Positions 43,706 through 52,839 of a stretch of 64,000 nt of DNA are shown in pieces. The first letter of the stretch is position 1. Each line of letters opens with the position of its first letter. This DNA comes from Mycobacterium sp. IS-1590. GTDB lineage: Bacteria; Actinomycetota; Actinomycetes; Mycobacteriales; Mycobacteriaceae. Under the pieces are notes generated by a model. It ran no database searches, had not been told where the DNA came from, and was given only the letters and a program-made list of their open reading frames with translations. Position numbers and translations under genes: made by a program. The DNA lies in NCBI RefSeq assembly GCF_001500025.1, contig NZ_LQIW01000048.1:62001-126000 (forward strand), written 5' to 3'.

Positions 43706-44319
43706 GTCGAGCTCCGCGGCGCCAACTCGCGCCCCAGCGACTCGGCGTACCCCTTGAACACCTCGGCCAATTGAATCGATGGGTCGAGTAACCATAGGGT
43801 CTCCATTCCATAGGTGAACGCGAGGATTTCCACGGCCTTGGTGGCCGCGTCGACGTCTTGGCGATACTTTCCGCTCCGCTGACCGCGCTCGATGATCGCG
43901 GTGATGATGTCGACCGCGTCGCGGTAACGCTTGACCAAGCGGTCGTGCAGAGGTGCGTCGGGCGCGATGTTCTCCACCAGCAGCACGGTGAAGGTCCCGA
44001 CGAGTTCGGGCGCTCGGTTGAAGCGTTCGGGGACCCGGCCGAGCTCGGTGACCAGATCACCCGAGCGGTAGTCGGCGTGGATCGCGTCGTCGGCGTCACG
44101 GGCATCGAGCACCGCGTTGAGCAGCTGCTCTTTGGACTCGAAGTGGTGCAGCAGACCGGCGGGCGTGACCCCGGCTTCCTTGGCGATCAGGGCCAGTGAG
44201 GTGTTGCGCCACCCGTTGCGCGCGAGCAGGCGTTCGGCCACCGCCAGGATGCGCTGACGACGATCCTCACCCTTGGCGAGGAGCGTGGCATACGGCCGCG
44301 CGGGCTCCGTGGCGGACAC
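43702..44319 (-). CDS. TetR-family regulator
   Basis: A 205-aa TetR protein. GTG 44319 is chosen since AAGGAG lies 4 nt upstream; the frame is open to 44394 but that would swallow the palindrome at 44340. DNA-binding part: RRQRILAVAERLLARNGWRNTSL... LIAKEAGVTPAGLLHHFESKEQLL. First gene of a pair with the unknown 167-aa protein; no other obvious target nearby. Confidence 0.92.
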   Translation of the reverse strand: MSATEPARPYATLLAKGEDRRQRILAVAERLLARNGWRNTSLALIAKEAGVTPAGLLHHFESKEQLLNAVLDARDADDAIHADYRSGDLVTELGRVPERFNRAPELVGTFTVLLVENIAPDAPLHDRLVKRYRDAVDIITAIIERGQRSGKYRQDVDAATKAVEILAFTYGMETLWLLDPSIQLAEVFKGYAESLGRELAPRSST

Positions 44320-44339
44320 CGAACTCCTTCGTTCAACCA

Positions 44340-44361
44340 ACCTAGTGAACACACAGTAGGT
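44340..44361. promoter_or_regulatory. ACCTAGTG-N6-CAGTAGGT inverted repeat (putative operator)
   Basis: Eight-base arms matching at 7 of 8 positions with a 6-bp spacer, 21 bp upstream of the TetR GTG start. Likely autoregulatory site. The rest of the 44320-44471 gap shows nothing further. Confidence 0.5.
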
Positions 44362-44471
44362 AGGTTTGGGCGCTGTGACAAGCGTCTCAGACAAATTGGG
44401 TTTAGACCGCCGTCACATCGCCAGGTCAGCGCGTGTTTCGGGCGCTAACGCGCGGCGGGGCGGCGATTCCC

Positions 44472-45761
44472 TCACCGAGGCGTGAACTCGATGTGCAGCT
44501 CGGTCAGGCCGCGCAGCAAAAACGTCGGCTCGTATGCGTACCGGCGCTCACCGGCCGGACCGTGGACCTCCTCGCTGATCCGGATGTCGCGCATGCGTTC
44601 GAGCAACCTCTGCACGGTGATGCGGCCCTCCACCCGGGCCAGCGGCGCGCCCGCGCAGGAGTGGATTCCACGACCGAACGCGATGTGCTCGCGCACGTTC
44701 TTACGGTCCGGGCGGAACTCGTGGGGATCGTCGAATTTGCGCGGGTCCCGATTGGCCGCGCCGAGGCACAACATCACGATCGTGCCCGCCTTGAGCGGCA
44801 CCCCGCCCAGCGTCGTGCTCTTGCGGACGAGCCGGAAGTCGACCTTGGTCGGCGAGTGCATGCGCAGCGCCTCTTCGATGAACGCCGGAATCCGCTCGGG
44901 GTGTTCGCGCAGCATCTGCTGGAAGTCCGGCCGGTCTCCGAGGGTCTGCACCGCCGCGCTGAGCAGCTTGGTGACGGTCTCCTGCCCCGCGGCGAACAGG
45001 AACGTGGCCGGCTTGACGACCTCGATCAGCTCCGGTGTCGAACCGTCGGGGTACAGCGCCGTCGCCATCCCCGACAGCACGTCGCCGCGCGGTTCGCGGC
45101 GACGCTCGGCGAGATAGCCGGCGAACTTGTCGTCGAGATACTGCAGCGGGTCCCGCCCCACCGGGGCGCCGTCGAGCGCGCCGACGCGGGTGCCGTAGCG
45201 CTCCTCGACCCCGAGCGCGGCCAGGAACTCGGGCCGGTCCTCGTCGGGCACGCCGAGCAGGTCGATGATCGCCGACGTGGCGAAGGGCTTGGCGTACTCC
45301 GAGAGGAACTCGCACTGCCCCTCAGAGGATTCCGGGCCCATGATCTGGTCGATCTGGCTGTCGACCAGCTGCCACATGTAGTCCTCGTTCTCCTTGAGCC
45401 GGCGCGGCGTCAGGAGCTTGGTCAACAGCGACCGGGCCCGTTCGTGGGCCGGCGGGTCCATCACGACCATGTGCTCGTAGATGGGAAACAGGTGGCGGTG
45501 CGCCTCGATCTGCCCGGTGATGTCGTCACCTTCGGGGACGAACGGCAGCGGCGGGAACGGCCCACCGATCGCGTTCACCGCCGAGAAGGAATCGTGATCC
45601 TTGAAAGCCGCCACCACTTCGGCGTAACCGGTGACGGCGACGACGCCGTAGTTCGGTTCCCGAAACACCGGGCCCTGCTCGCGAAGGTGGTCCCAGTAGT
45701 CATAGGGATCCTGACTGATCGCGTGGTCGGAGAAGTAGTCCACCGAGGCGAGATCGGTCAT
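44472..45761 (-). CDS. Cytochrome P450
   Basis: A 429-aa P450 starting MTDLASVDYFSDHAI at ATG 45761 behind AAAGGA. I-helix FAAGQETVTK, K-helix EEALR, heme loop FGRGIHSCAGAP with C369. Paralogue of the P450 at 18715 with the same insert and C-terminus, but with no ferredoxin beside it; it may use the one at 18527. Divergent from a TetR gene across a 24-bp palindrome. Confidence 0.93.
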   Translation of the reverse strand: MTDLASVDYFSDHAISQDPYDYWDHLREQGPVFREPNYGVVAVTGYAEVVAAFKDHDSFSAVNAIGGPFPPLPFVPEGDDITGQIEAHRHLFPIYEHMVVMDPPAHERARSLLTKLLTPRRLKENEDYMWQLVDSQIDQIMGPESSEGQCEFLSEYAKPFATSAIIDLLGVPDEDRPEFLAALGVEERYGTRVGALDGAPVGRDPLQYLDDKFAGYLAERRREPRGDVLSGMATALYPDGSTPELIEVVKPATFLFAAGQETVTKLLSAAVQTLGDRPDFQQMLREHPERIPAFIEEALRMHSPTKVDFRLVRKSTTLGGVPLKAGTIVMLCLGAANRDPRKFDDPHEFRPDRKNVREHIAFGRGIHSCAGAPLARVEGRITVQRLLERMRDIRISEEVHGPAGERRYAYEPTFLLRGLTELHIEFTPR

Positions 45762-45795
45762 CGACGGCCGTCCTTTCGGTCCTGGCGCCCGTAGC

Positions 45796-45819
45796 CAGTC
45801 TGATCGATCGATCAAACTG
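45796..45819. promoter_or_regulatory. TGATCGATCGATCA palindrome (putative TetR operator)
   Basis: A 24-bp near-perfect palindrome: CAGT, then C, the perfect 14-bp TGATCGATCGATCA, A, and ACTG. Between the P450 and TetR starts. TAGGAT at 45821-45826 fits a -10 box for a TetR transcript starting at its ATG. A second copy of the core is at 46581. Confidence 0.72.
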
Positions 45820-45831
45820 TTAGGATGCGCC

Positions 45832-46488
45832 ATGCCTATCACGGCTCGCGACAGAGGGTCAAGCATTCGGGCGGAGGGGCGCGCCGGGAACGCCAAGCGC
45901 GCCGAGGTCGGGGCGCGCCAGCGACTCATCGAGGCCACCGCGAAGATCATGCGCGACGAGGGCTATGCCGCCGCGACGTCACGACGCGTGGCGGCCGAGG
46001 CCGGGGTCAAACAAGCGCTGGTCTACTACTACTTCCCCACGATGGATGACCTGTTCGTCGAGGTGTTGCGGGCCGGTGCCGAGGCGTCCCTGGAGAACAT
46101 GCGCGCCGCGCTCACCGATGACGACCCGTTGCACACGCTGTGGCTCATCAACAGCGATTTGCGGAGGACGGGCCTCAACACCGAGTTCATGGCACTGGCC
46201 AACCACCGCAAGGTGATTCGCGCGGAGCTGAAGGCTTATGCGGAGCGCGTGCGCGACATCGAGACCGCCGCGGTCACCGTGGCACTGCGGGCCAACGGTG
46301 TCGATCTCGACGACTACCCGCCGGTCGCCGTTTCGATGTTGATCGTGCAGATCGCGCGCAGCCTGTGCAACGAGGACGCGGTCGGCCTCACGCTCGGACA
46401 CGACGAGATGCGCGACTTCATGCGGCGCTGGATGCAATCGCTGAAGGAGTCGTTGACCGCGGGCGGGTCGCTACCTCCGCCCGGCTGA
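45832..46488 (+). CDS. TetR-family regulator
   Basis: A 218-aa TetR protein from ATG 45832, probably leaderless since TAGGAT lies 5 nt before it. DNA-binding part: ARQRLIEATAKIMRDEGYAAATS, VAAEAGVKQALVYYYFPTMDDLF. Flanked by two copies of the TGATCGATCGA core, one over its own promoter and the P450, the other upstream of the next SDR. It most likely represses all three. Confidence 0.93.
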   Translation: MPITARDRGSSIRAEGRAGNAKRAEVGARQRLIEATAKIMRDEGYAAATSRRVAAEAGVKQALVYYYFPTMDDLFVEVLRAGAEASLENMRAALTDDDPLHTLWLINSDLRRTGLNTEFMALANHRKVIRAELKAYAERVRDIETAAVTVALRANGVDLDDYPPVAVSMLIVQIARSLCNEDAVGLTLGHDEMRDFMRRWMQSLKESLTAGGSLPPPG

Positions 46489-46580
46489 GCTCGCACGCCG
46501 GCCGGCGTCGCCGCGACACCGCGATCCGCCCGCCTCGCGGGCCCGACTGTTGACATGTGGGCCGATCGGTGCCACGCTCC

Positions 46581-46597
46581 TGATCGATCGACCAAAC
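46581..46597. promoter_or_regulatory. TGATCGATCGACCAAAC (second copy of operator core)
   Basis: Matches 45801-45817 at 16 of 17 positions. Located 27 bp before the mycofactocin-coupled SDR. The rest of the 46489-46623 gap has no gene. Confidence 0.62.
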
Positions 46598-46623
46598 AAT
46601 TCGAGCGGCCAGAAGGTGGACAC

Positions 46624-47463
46624 ATGGGTGGACGAGTCGAGGGCAAAGTCGCGTTCGTGACCGGTGCGGCGCGGGGTCAGGGCCGCAGCCACGCGGTGCG
46701 CCTCGCCGCGGAGGGTGCCGACATCATCGCCGTGGATGTCTGCAAGCGGATCTCCAGCAACGACGACATCCCATGGGCCACACCGGACGACCTCGCCGAG
46801 ACGGCCGACCTCGTCAAGAACCTGGGCCGCCGGATCGTCACCGCCGAGGTCGACGTGCGTGACTACGACGCTCTCGAGGCGGTCGTCGACGGGGGCGTCG
46901 AACAGTTGGGCGGGTTGGACATCGTGGTCGCCAATGCCGGCATCGGCAACGGCGGGGCAACGCTGGACAAGACCAGCGAAGACGATTGGCGCGACATGAT
47001 CGACGTCAACCTCTCTGGTGTGTGGAAGACCGTGAAAGCCGCTGTCCCCCATCTTCTCTCCGCAGGTCGTGGCGGTTCGATCATCCTCACCAGCTCGGTC
47101 GGGGGCCTCAAGCCCTATCCCCATACCGGCCATTACATCGCCGCCAAGCACGGCGTGATCGGCCTGATGCGCACATTCGCCGTCGAACTCGGCCAGCACT
47201 CGATCCGGGTCAACGCCGTCTGCCCCACGAATGTGAACACACCGCTGTTCATGAACGAGGGAACCATGAAGCTGTTCCGGCCCGACCTCGAGAATCCCGG
47301 ACCCGACGATCTCGCCGTCGCCGCACAGTTCATGCATGTTCTCCCCGTCGGCTGGGTGGAGCCCGAGGATGTCAGTAACGCCGTGCTGTTCCTGGCCTCG
47401 GACGAATCCCGCTACATCACCGGTCTTCCGGTCACCATCGACGCGGGCAGCATGCTGAAGTAG
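46624..47463 (+). CDS. Mycofactocin-coupled SDR oxidoreductase
   Basis: A 279-aa SDR with the signature of the mycofactocin-coupled group: GKVAFVTGAARGQGRSHAV followed by LAAEGADIIAVD and the long loop with DDIPWATPDDL. Catalytic motif HYIAAKHG. These enzymes hold NAD tightly and pass electrons to the peptide-derived cofactor mycofactocin, usually when oxidising alcohols. Mycofactocin synthesis genes are not in the window. Start ATG 46624 after GAAGGTGG. Confidence 0.93.
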   Translation: MGGRVEGKVAFVTGAARGQGRSHAVRLAAEGADIIAVDVCKRISSNDDIPWATPDDLAETADLVKNLGRRIVTAEVDVRDYDALEAVVDGGVEQLGGLDIVVANAGIGNGGATLDKTSEDDWRDMIDVNLSGVWKTVKAAVPHLLSAGRGGSIILTSSVGGLKPYPHTGHYIAAKHGVIGLMRTFAVELGQHSIRVNAVCPTNVNTPLFMNEGTMKLFRPDLENPGPDDLAVAAQFMHVLPVGWVEPEDVSNAVLFLASDESRYITGLPVTIDAGSMLK

Positions 47464-47536
47464 CCGGGCAACTCGGGTGGAGTCGCTAGCGTGTAGCGCA
47501 ATCGATCACACCCAATTCACGTGACTGGAGTTCCGA

Positions 47537-48457
47537 GTGAAACTCGTCTTCAACCTTCCGCACATGCTGCGGCTCAAGGCCATGATGCAGCCGTGGGAAG
47601 CATCGGTGACCGGTGCCGACCAGACGCGGATGGCCAAGTGCGCCGACGAGTGGGGCTACGACATGATCGCCGTGCCCGAGCATTTCGCGATTCCCAACGA
47701 TCACGTCGAATTGTCCGGACCGCACTATCTGCAGTCCACCGTCGCGCAGGCGTATCTCGCCGGTGCCACCGAGCGCATCATGCTCAATTCGTGCATCACG
47801 GTACTGCCGCTGCAACATCCTCTCGTGTTGGCGAAGTCGCTGGCCACCGCCGACTGGATGAGCAGCGGCCGCATGATGGTGACGTTCGGCGTGGGCTGGC
47901 TAGAACGCGAATTCGAACTCCTGGGCGTGCCCTTCCATGAACGTGGCCGCATCGCCGACGAGTATCTGGCTGCGATCGTCGAACTGTGGACCAGTGAATC
48001 GCCCAGCTTCGACGGCAAGTACGTGTCCTTCGATGACATCGCCTTCGAGCCCAAGCCGGTCCAGAAGCCGCATCTGCCGATCTGGATCGGCGGCGATGCG
48101 GACGCGGCGCTGCGCCGGGCGGCGAAGTACGCGTCGGGATGGTGGTCATTCCTCACGCCGCCCGACAAGATCGCCGAGCGCCTCGACTTCATCAAGTCCC
48201 AACCTGGCTACGACGGTCGGCCATTCGACGTGGTGCACGGGCTGGGCACGAATCGGGTCGGCGAGGGCCATACCGTGCAGGACGACCCCGACGGGCGACC
48301 GGGCATGAGTGCGGCCGAAATCGTCGACCGGCTCGGTTGGCTCGCGCAGCAGGGCGTCACCGTGAGCGCTGTGCCCCTGCCGCCGGTGAGCGGGGTCGAC
48401 GAGTATCTCGACTACGCGCAGTGGGTGATCGAGGAGGTCAAACCCCAGCTCCCCTAG
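47537..48457 (+). CDS. LLM-class F420-dependent oxidoreductase
   Basis: A 306-aa LLM-family enzyme from GTG 47537 with GGAG 6 nt upstream. MIAVPEHFAIPNDH, SGRMMVTFGVGWLEREF and LPIWIGGDADAALRRAA are typical of the TIGR03619-like mycobacterial group. Probably reduces a C=C or oxidises an alcohol using F420. Convergent with an acyl-CoA dehydrogenase only 4 bp beyond its stop. Confidence 0.91.
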   Translation: MKLVFNLPHMLRLKAMMQPWEASVTGADQTRMAKCADEWGYDMIAVPEHFAIPNDHVELSGPHYLQSTVAQAYLAGATERIMLNSCITVLPLQHPLVLAKSLATADWMSSGRMMVTFGVGWLEREFELLGVPFHERGRIADEYLAAIVELWTSESPSFDGKYVSFDDIAFEPKPVQKPHLPIWIGGDADAALRRAAKYASGWWSFLTPPDKIAERLDFIKSQPGYDGRPFDVVHGLGTNRVGEGHTVQDDPDGRPGMSAAEIVDRLGWLAQQGVTVSAVPLPPVSGVDEYLDYAQWVIEEVKPQLP

Positions 48458-48461
48458 TGGT

Positions 48462-49610
48462 TTACAGGCCCAGCGACTTGGCGATGATCACCTTCATCAC
48501 CTCGCTGGTGCCGGCGTAGATGCGGGCCACCCGGGCGTCGGTGTACAACCGTGCGATCGGATACTCCATCATGTAGCCGTAGCCGCCGAACAACTGCAGA
48601 CAGCGGTCCACCACCCGCTGCTGCATCTCGGTGCAGAACAGCTTCACCCGGGCCGCATCCGCGCCCGACAACTCGCCGTCGACGTGCAGGGCCACCGCGC
48701 GATCGAGCATCGCCTGCGCGGCCTCCACCTCCGCCGAACAGGCGGCCAGCTCGAACTTCGTGTTCTGGAACGACGCCACCGGGGTACCGAATGCCTTGCG
48801 GCTCTTGGTGTAATCGATGGCGGCGGCGATCGCCGAGCGCGCCTGCGCGACCGACCCGACGGCGACGGTGAGCCGCTCCTGGGGCAGATTGTGGCCGAGG
48901 TAGCTGAACGCCTCGCCTTCTTCGCCCAGCATGTTGGTCGCGGGCACGCGGACGTCGACGAATGAGAGTTCGGCGGTGTCCTGCACCTTGCAGCCCATCT
49001 TCTCCAACTCACGGCCCCGGGTGAACCCGGCCATGCCGTCCTCGACGACGAACAGCGTGAGCCCCTTGCGCCGGTTGTCCGGGTCGGTCGAGGTCCGCGC
49101 GACGACGATCACGAGGTCGGCCTGCATACCGCCGGTGATGAACGTCTTGGCGCCGTTGAGGATCCAGTCATCACCGTCGCGCACAGCGGTGGTGCGCACA
49201 CCGGCGAGGTCGGATCCGGTGCCCGGTTCTGTCATCGCGACGGCGGTCAGCAGCTCACCGGCGGCAAGCCCGGGAAACCACCGCTTGCGTTGCTCTTCGT
49301 TCGCGTAGTGCAGGAAGTACGGCAGGATCACCTCGAGCTGGGTGCGCACGGTCGACAGCGTGACCAGTGCGCGCGCCGCCTCCTCCTGCAGCACGACGTT
49401 GTAGCGGTAGTCGGGGGTCCCACCTCCGCCGTACTCCTCGGGGATGGCCATGCCGAGCATGCCCAGCGACCCCATCCGTTTGAACACCTCGCGAGGCATG
49501 CGGCCGCCCTTCTCCCACTCGGGATAGTGCGGCACCACTTCCTTTTCGACGAAGTCACGGGCGAGTTCGCGGAATGCCTCATGGTCTTCGGTGAACAGGG
49601 TTCTCTGCAC
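48462..49610 (-). CDS. Acyl-CoA dehydrogenase
   Basis: A 382-aa enzyme from GTG 49610. AMTEPGTGSDLAGVRTTA flavin loop, LQLFGGYGYMMEYPIARLY, and IYAGTSEVMK. The Ala before GTSE means the base is not at the medium-chain position; the isovaleryl/long-chain group uses a Glu elsewhere, so this is a branched- or long-chain type by inference. Last gene of the operon starting at 54792. Confidence 0.92.
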   Translation of the reverse strand: MQRTLFTEDHEAFRELARDFVEKEVVPHYPEWEKGGRMPREVFKRMGSLGMLGMAIPEEYGGGGTPDYRYNVVLQEEAARALVTLSTVRTQLEVILPYFLHYANEEQRKRWFPGLAAGELLTAVAMTEPGTGSDLAGVRTTAVRDGDDWILNGAKTFITGGMQADLVIVVARTSTDPDNRRKGLTLFVVEDGMAGFTRGRELEKMGCKVQDTAELSFVDVRVPATNMLGEEGEAFSYLGHNLPQERLTVAVGSVAQARSAIAAAIDYTKSRKAFGTPVASFQNTKFELAACSAEVEAAQAMLDRAVALHVDGELSGADAARVKLFCTEMQQRVVDRCLQLFGGYGYMMEYPIARLYTDARVARIYAGTSEVMKVIIAKSLGL

Positions 49611-49649
49611 GCGGGTCCTCCCGTGGAATCAGGCTTAGTGCGTCGGCTG

Positions 49650-49693
49650 CGCTAGGCGATGAGTTCTGCCGCCATCGCTAGGCGATGAGTTCT
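49650..49693. repeat. Direct duplication of a thiolase 3' end
   Basis: CGCTAGGCGATGAGTTCT occurs at 49650-49667 and again at 49676-49693 (26-bp period). The second copy is the last codons and stop of the thiolase; the first is a non-coding leftover just downstream of it. Confidence 0.85.
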
Positions 49694-50823
49694 ACCAAAG
49701 TCGCGTTGGCGGTTCCGCCGCCCTCACACATGGTCTGCAAACCGAAACGAATCCCGTTGTCGCGCATGTGGTTGAGCATGCGCGTCATGAGCACCGCACC
49801 CGACGCCCCGAGTGGATGCCCCAGGGCGATCGCCCCGCCGAGCGGGTTGAGTTTGGCTTCGTCGGCGCCGGTCTCGGCCAGCCATGCCAGCGGCACCGGC
49901 GCGAACGCCTCGTTCACCTCGAACACCCCGACCTCGTCGAGGGTCACTCCGGCCTTGTGCAGGACCTTCTCGGTCGCCGGGATCGGACCGGTCAGCATCA
50001 GAACCGGGTCGGCACCGGTGACCGCGCCCGCACGGTAGCGGGCAATTGGGCTCAGTCCCAACGCCACAGCGTTGTCGGCTGCCATCACCAGCAGCGCCGC
50101 GGCACCATCGGAGATCTGTGACGAATTCCCCGCATGGATGACGCCGTCGTCCTTGAAGGCCGGCTTGAGCCCCGCGAGCTTCTCCACCGTGCTCCCCCGC
50201 CGCACCCCTTCGTCAGCCACGACTGGTTCACCGTCGGTGAAGACCGGCATGATCTGCGATTCGAACGCGCCCTTGTCCTGCGCGGCAGCGGCCAGCTCGT
50301 GTGAGCGCACCGAGTACTCGTCGAGCCGGGTTCGGGAGAAGCCCCACTTCTGGGCGATCAACTCCGCCGAGATGCCCTGGTTGAACGAGAAATCGCCGTA
50401 GCGTTCGAGGACCTTGGGCCCGTAGGGCATTCCGGTGGCCCGCGCCGAACCCAGCGGCACCCGGCTCATCACCTCGACCCCGCCGGCGACGACGACGTCC
50501 TGCTGACCCGACATCACCGCGTGGACCGCGAAATCCAGCGCCTGCTGGCTCGACCCGCAGGCGCGGTTGACCGTGGTGCCGGGGATGGTCTCGGGCCAGC
50601 CCGCGGCAAGAGCCGCGTAGCGGCCGATGTTGCTCGACTGGTCGCCGACCTGAGACACGCAGCCCCACACCACGTCGTCGACGATCTCGGGATCGATACC
50701 CGCACGCTCGACGAGTGCGGTGAGCACGATCGCCGACAGGTCGGCGGCGTGCATCTCCGACAGTCCGCCATTGCGCTTGCCGACCGGCGTGCGCACCGCC
50801 TCCACGATCACGGTTTCACGCAT
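49678..50823 (-). CDS. Thiolase (acetyl-CoA C-acyltransferase)
   Basis: A 381-aa thiolase. Nucleophile C89 in NRACGSSQQA, His in GHPLGASGA, second Cys in MCEGGGTANA. Overlaps the enoyl-CoA hydratase by 8 nt. Together with the hydratase, SDR and dehydrogenases of this operon it completes a beta-oxidation cycle. Distinct from the thiolase at 789. Confidence 0.95.
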   Translation of the reverse strand: MRETVIVEAVRTPVGKRNGGLSEMHAADLSAIVLTALVERAGIDPEIVDDVVWGCVSQVGDQSSNIGRYAALAAGWPETIPGTTVNRACGSSQQALDFAVHAVMSGQQDVVVAGGVEVMSRVPLGSARATGMPYGPKVLERYGDFSFNQGISAELIAQKWGFSRTRLDEYSVRSHELAAAAQDKGAFESQIMPVFTDGEPVVADEGVRRGSTVEKLAGLKPAFKDDGVIHAGNSSQISDGAAALLVMAADNAVALGLSPIARYRAGAVTGADPVLMLTGPIPATEKVLHKAGVTLDEVGVFEVNEAFAPVPLAWLAETGADEAKLNPLGGAIALGHPLGASGAVLMTRMLNHMRDNGIRFGLQTMCEGGGTANATLVELIA

Positions 50824-51622
50824 TGTTCTTCTCCGATCCGGGCCCTAGCGCCCATCGACCAGTAAATACAGCCTCGCGTTTGGCGGCGAACGCGGCATAG
50901 GCCTCCGCCGAGTCCGCGGTGGCGAAGTTGCCCGGTTGTGCGCGGGCCTCATTGGCCAGCGCCTCACGCAGCGTCGCGTTGGCCCCGTCGTTGAGCAGCG
51001 CCTTGCTCTGCGCCAAGGCGACCGGTGGGCCCGCTGCGAGCCGGGCCGCCAGATCGCCGACGAAGCCGTCGATCTCGTTCGTGGGCTTCACCCAGGTGAC
51101 CAACCCCAGCGAGTGGGCCTCCGCGGCGTCGATCATGTCGGCCAGCAACACCAGCCGCTTGGCCTGTTGCAGGCCCACCAGTTTGGGCAGCAGCCACGAA
51201 CCGCCGAGGTCGACGGACAGGCCGCGCTTCGAGAAGATCTGGCAGAAACGGGCTTCCGGTGTCGCCACCACGAAGTCGCATCCGAGCGCCAGGTTCCAGC
51301 CGGCCCCGACCGCAACCCCGGTCACCTTGGCGATGGTGGGTACGGACAATTCGTGCAGTGCGAGCGCGACGTCGGTGAGCCGCCGTAGCTTGTGTCGCGG
51401 GTGAATGTTCTCGGGTGTGCCGATGTCGGCGCCCGAGCAGAAGGCCCCACCCGCGCCGGTGATCACCAATGCGCGAAGTTCGGTGTCGCGGGCCGCCGCC
51501 CGCAGGGCGTCGGCCAGGTCCTCCCACATCTGTGCGTTGATGGCGTTCTTGCGGTCCGGCCGGTTCAACGTCAGGGTTCGCACCCCTTCGCTGTCGGAAC
51601 TCAGCAGCACGTCATCACTCAC
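50816..51622 (-). CDS. Enoyl-CoA hydratase/isomerase
   Basis: A 268-aa crotonase from GTG 51622. Oxyanion segments GAFCSGADIG and GVAVGAGWNLALGCD; the catalytic-acid region reads GLSVDLGGSWLLP, with Asp where hydratases have Glu, a variant common in isomerase-like members. Overlaps the CoA-transferase by 4 nt and the thiolase by 8 nt. Confidence 0.92.
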   Translation of the reverse strand: MSDDVLLSSDSEGVRTLTLNRPDRKNAINAQMWEDLADALRAAARDTELRALVITGAGGAFCSGADIGTPENIHPRHKLRRLTDVALALHELSVPTIAKVTGVAVGAGWNLALGCDFVVATPEARFCQIFSKRGLSVDLGGSWLLPKLVGLQQAKRLVLLADMIDAAEAHSLGLVTWVKPTNEIDGFVGDLAARLAAGPPVALAQSKALLNDGANATLREALANEARAQPGNFATADSAEAYAAFAAKREAVFTGRWALGPGSEKNNA

Positions 51623-52839
51623 GAGTACGCGGGCCCGATCACTTTGTCGGCGCGCAGTCGCGCGAGATCTTCTGCCGTCAGCCCCAATTCGCCCAGGACG
51701 GCATCGGTGTGCTGACCCAAGCCGGGCACCGCCCCCATTGGTTGCTCGAAGCCGGCGATCACCGGCGGTGGGCGCAGCGCGCGGATATCACCCTTGGGGG
51801 TGGCGACGGTGCGCCACCGGTCCCGAGCGGTGAGGTGGGGGTGTGCGACGACCTCGCTGGGCAGGTTGTACCGCGAGTTGCCGATTCCGGCGTCGTCGGC
51901 GATCTTCTGGATCTCGGCGAGATCACGCTGGGCACACCATGATCCGATGGCCTCCTCGAGAATTTCGCGATGCGCGCACCGGTCGGGGTTGGTGGCGAAG
52001 CGCGGATCCTCGGCGAGATCGGGGCGGTCGATGATCTCGCGGGCCACGCGCTGCCACTCCCGGTCGTTGGTGGTGCCGAGGACCACCGTCTGGCCGTCGC
52101 GCGTCGGGAACGCCCCGTAGGGCGCGACGGCGGGTGAGCCGACGCCGAGCGGTTCCTGGTCGATGCCCGAATGCTGGGTGTAGGTCAACTGATAACCCAT
52201 CACGTCGGTCATCACGTCGAACAGGCTCAGCGCGACGGACGGACTCGCGGCCCCGGCATTGCCCCTGGCTCGTCCGAGCAGCAGCGCCAGGATGGAGATC
52301 GCGGCGTACAGGCCCGTCGAGAAGTCGGCCATCGCGGGTCCCGGTTTGGCCGGCATTCCCGGATAGCCGGTGACCGCGCACGATCCCGACTCCGCCTGCA
52401 CGAGAAGGTCGTAGGCACGTTTGTGGGAGATCGGGCCGCCGGGACCGTACCCGTCGATCTCGACGGGGATCACGTTGGGGTGACGGAGTGCAAGGTCGGC
52501 CGGGGCAAGACCCATCCGCGCGGTGGCACCCGGTGCGAGGTTGGACACGAACGCGTCCGCGCGGTCCAGCAGGCGGTGCAGAAGGTCGATACCCTCGGGC
52601 GCCTTGGTGTTCAGCGTCACCGACTCCTTGCCACGGTTGGCCCAGACGAAATGCGCGGCCAACCCGCCGGGCCCGTTCACCACGTCGTCGTAGTCGCGGG
52701 CGAAGTCGCCGCCGTTGGGGTTCTCCACCTTGATCACGCGGGCACCGAAGTCGGCGAGTACCCGGGTGCACATCGGGGCGGCCACGGCCTGTTCCATCGC
52801 GACGACCGTGACGCCGCTCAGGGGCGCTGGTGTGCTCAC
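51619..52839 (-). CDS. CaiB/BaiF-type (family III) CoA-transferase
   Basis: A 406-aa family III CoA-transferase from GTG 52839, which overlaps the SDR stop. LADFGARVIKVENPNGGDFAR and the catalytic Asp D172 in AMADFSTGLYAA are clear. It moves CoA between carboxylic acids and is the only CoA-activating enzyme in the window; in bile acid and carnitine catabolism such enzymes recycle CoA between substrate and product. The frame opens further upstream without homology. Confidence 0.92.
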   Translation of the reverse strand: MSTPAPLSGVTVVAMEQAVAAPMCTRVLADFGARVIKVENPNGGDFARDYDDVVNGPGGLAAHFVWANRGKESVTLNTKAPEGIDLLHRLLDRADAFVSNLAPGATARMGLAPADLALRHPNVIPVEIDGYGPGGPISHKRAYDLLVQAESGSCAVTGYPGMPAKPGPAMADFSTGLYAAISILALLLGRARGNAGAASPSVALSLFDVMTDVMGYQLTYTQHSGIDQEPLGVGSPAVAPYGAFPTRDGQTVVLGTTNDREWQRVAREIIDRPDLAEDPRFATNPDRCAHREILEEAIGSWCAQRDLAEIQKIADDAGIGNSRYNLPSEVVAHPHLTARDRWRTVATPKGDIRALRPPPVIAGFEQPMGAVPGLGQHTDAVLGELGLTAEDLARLRADKVIGPAYS

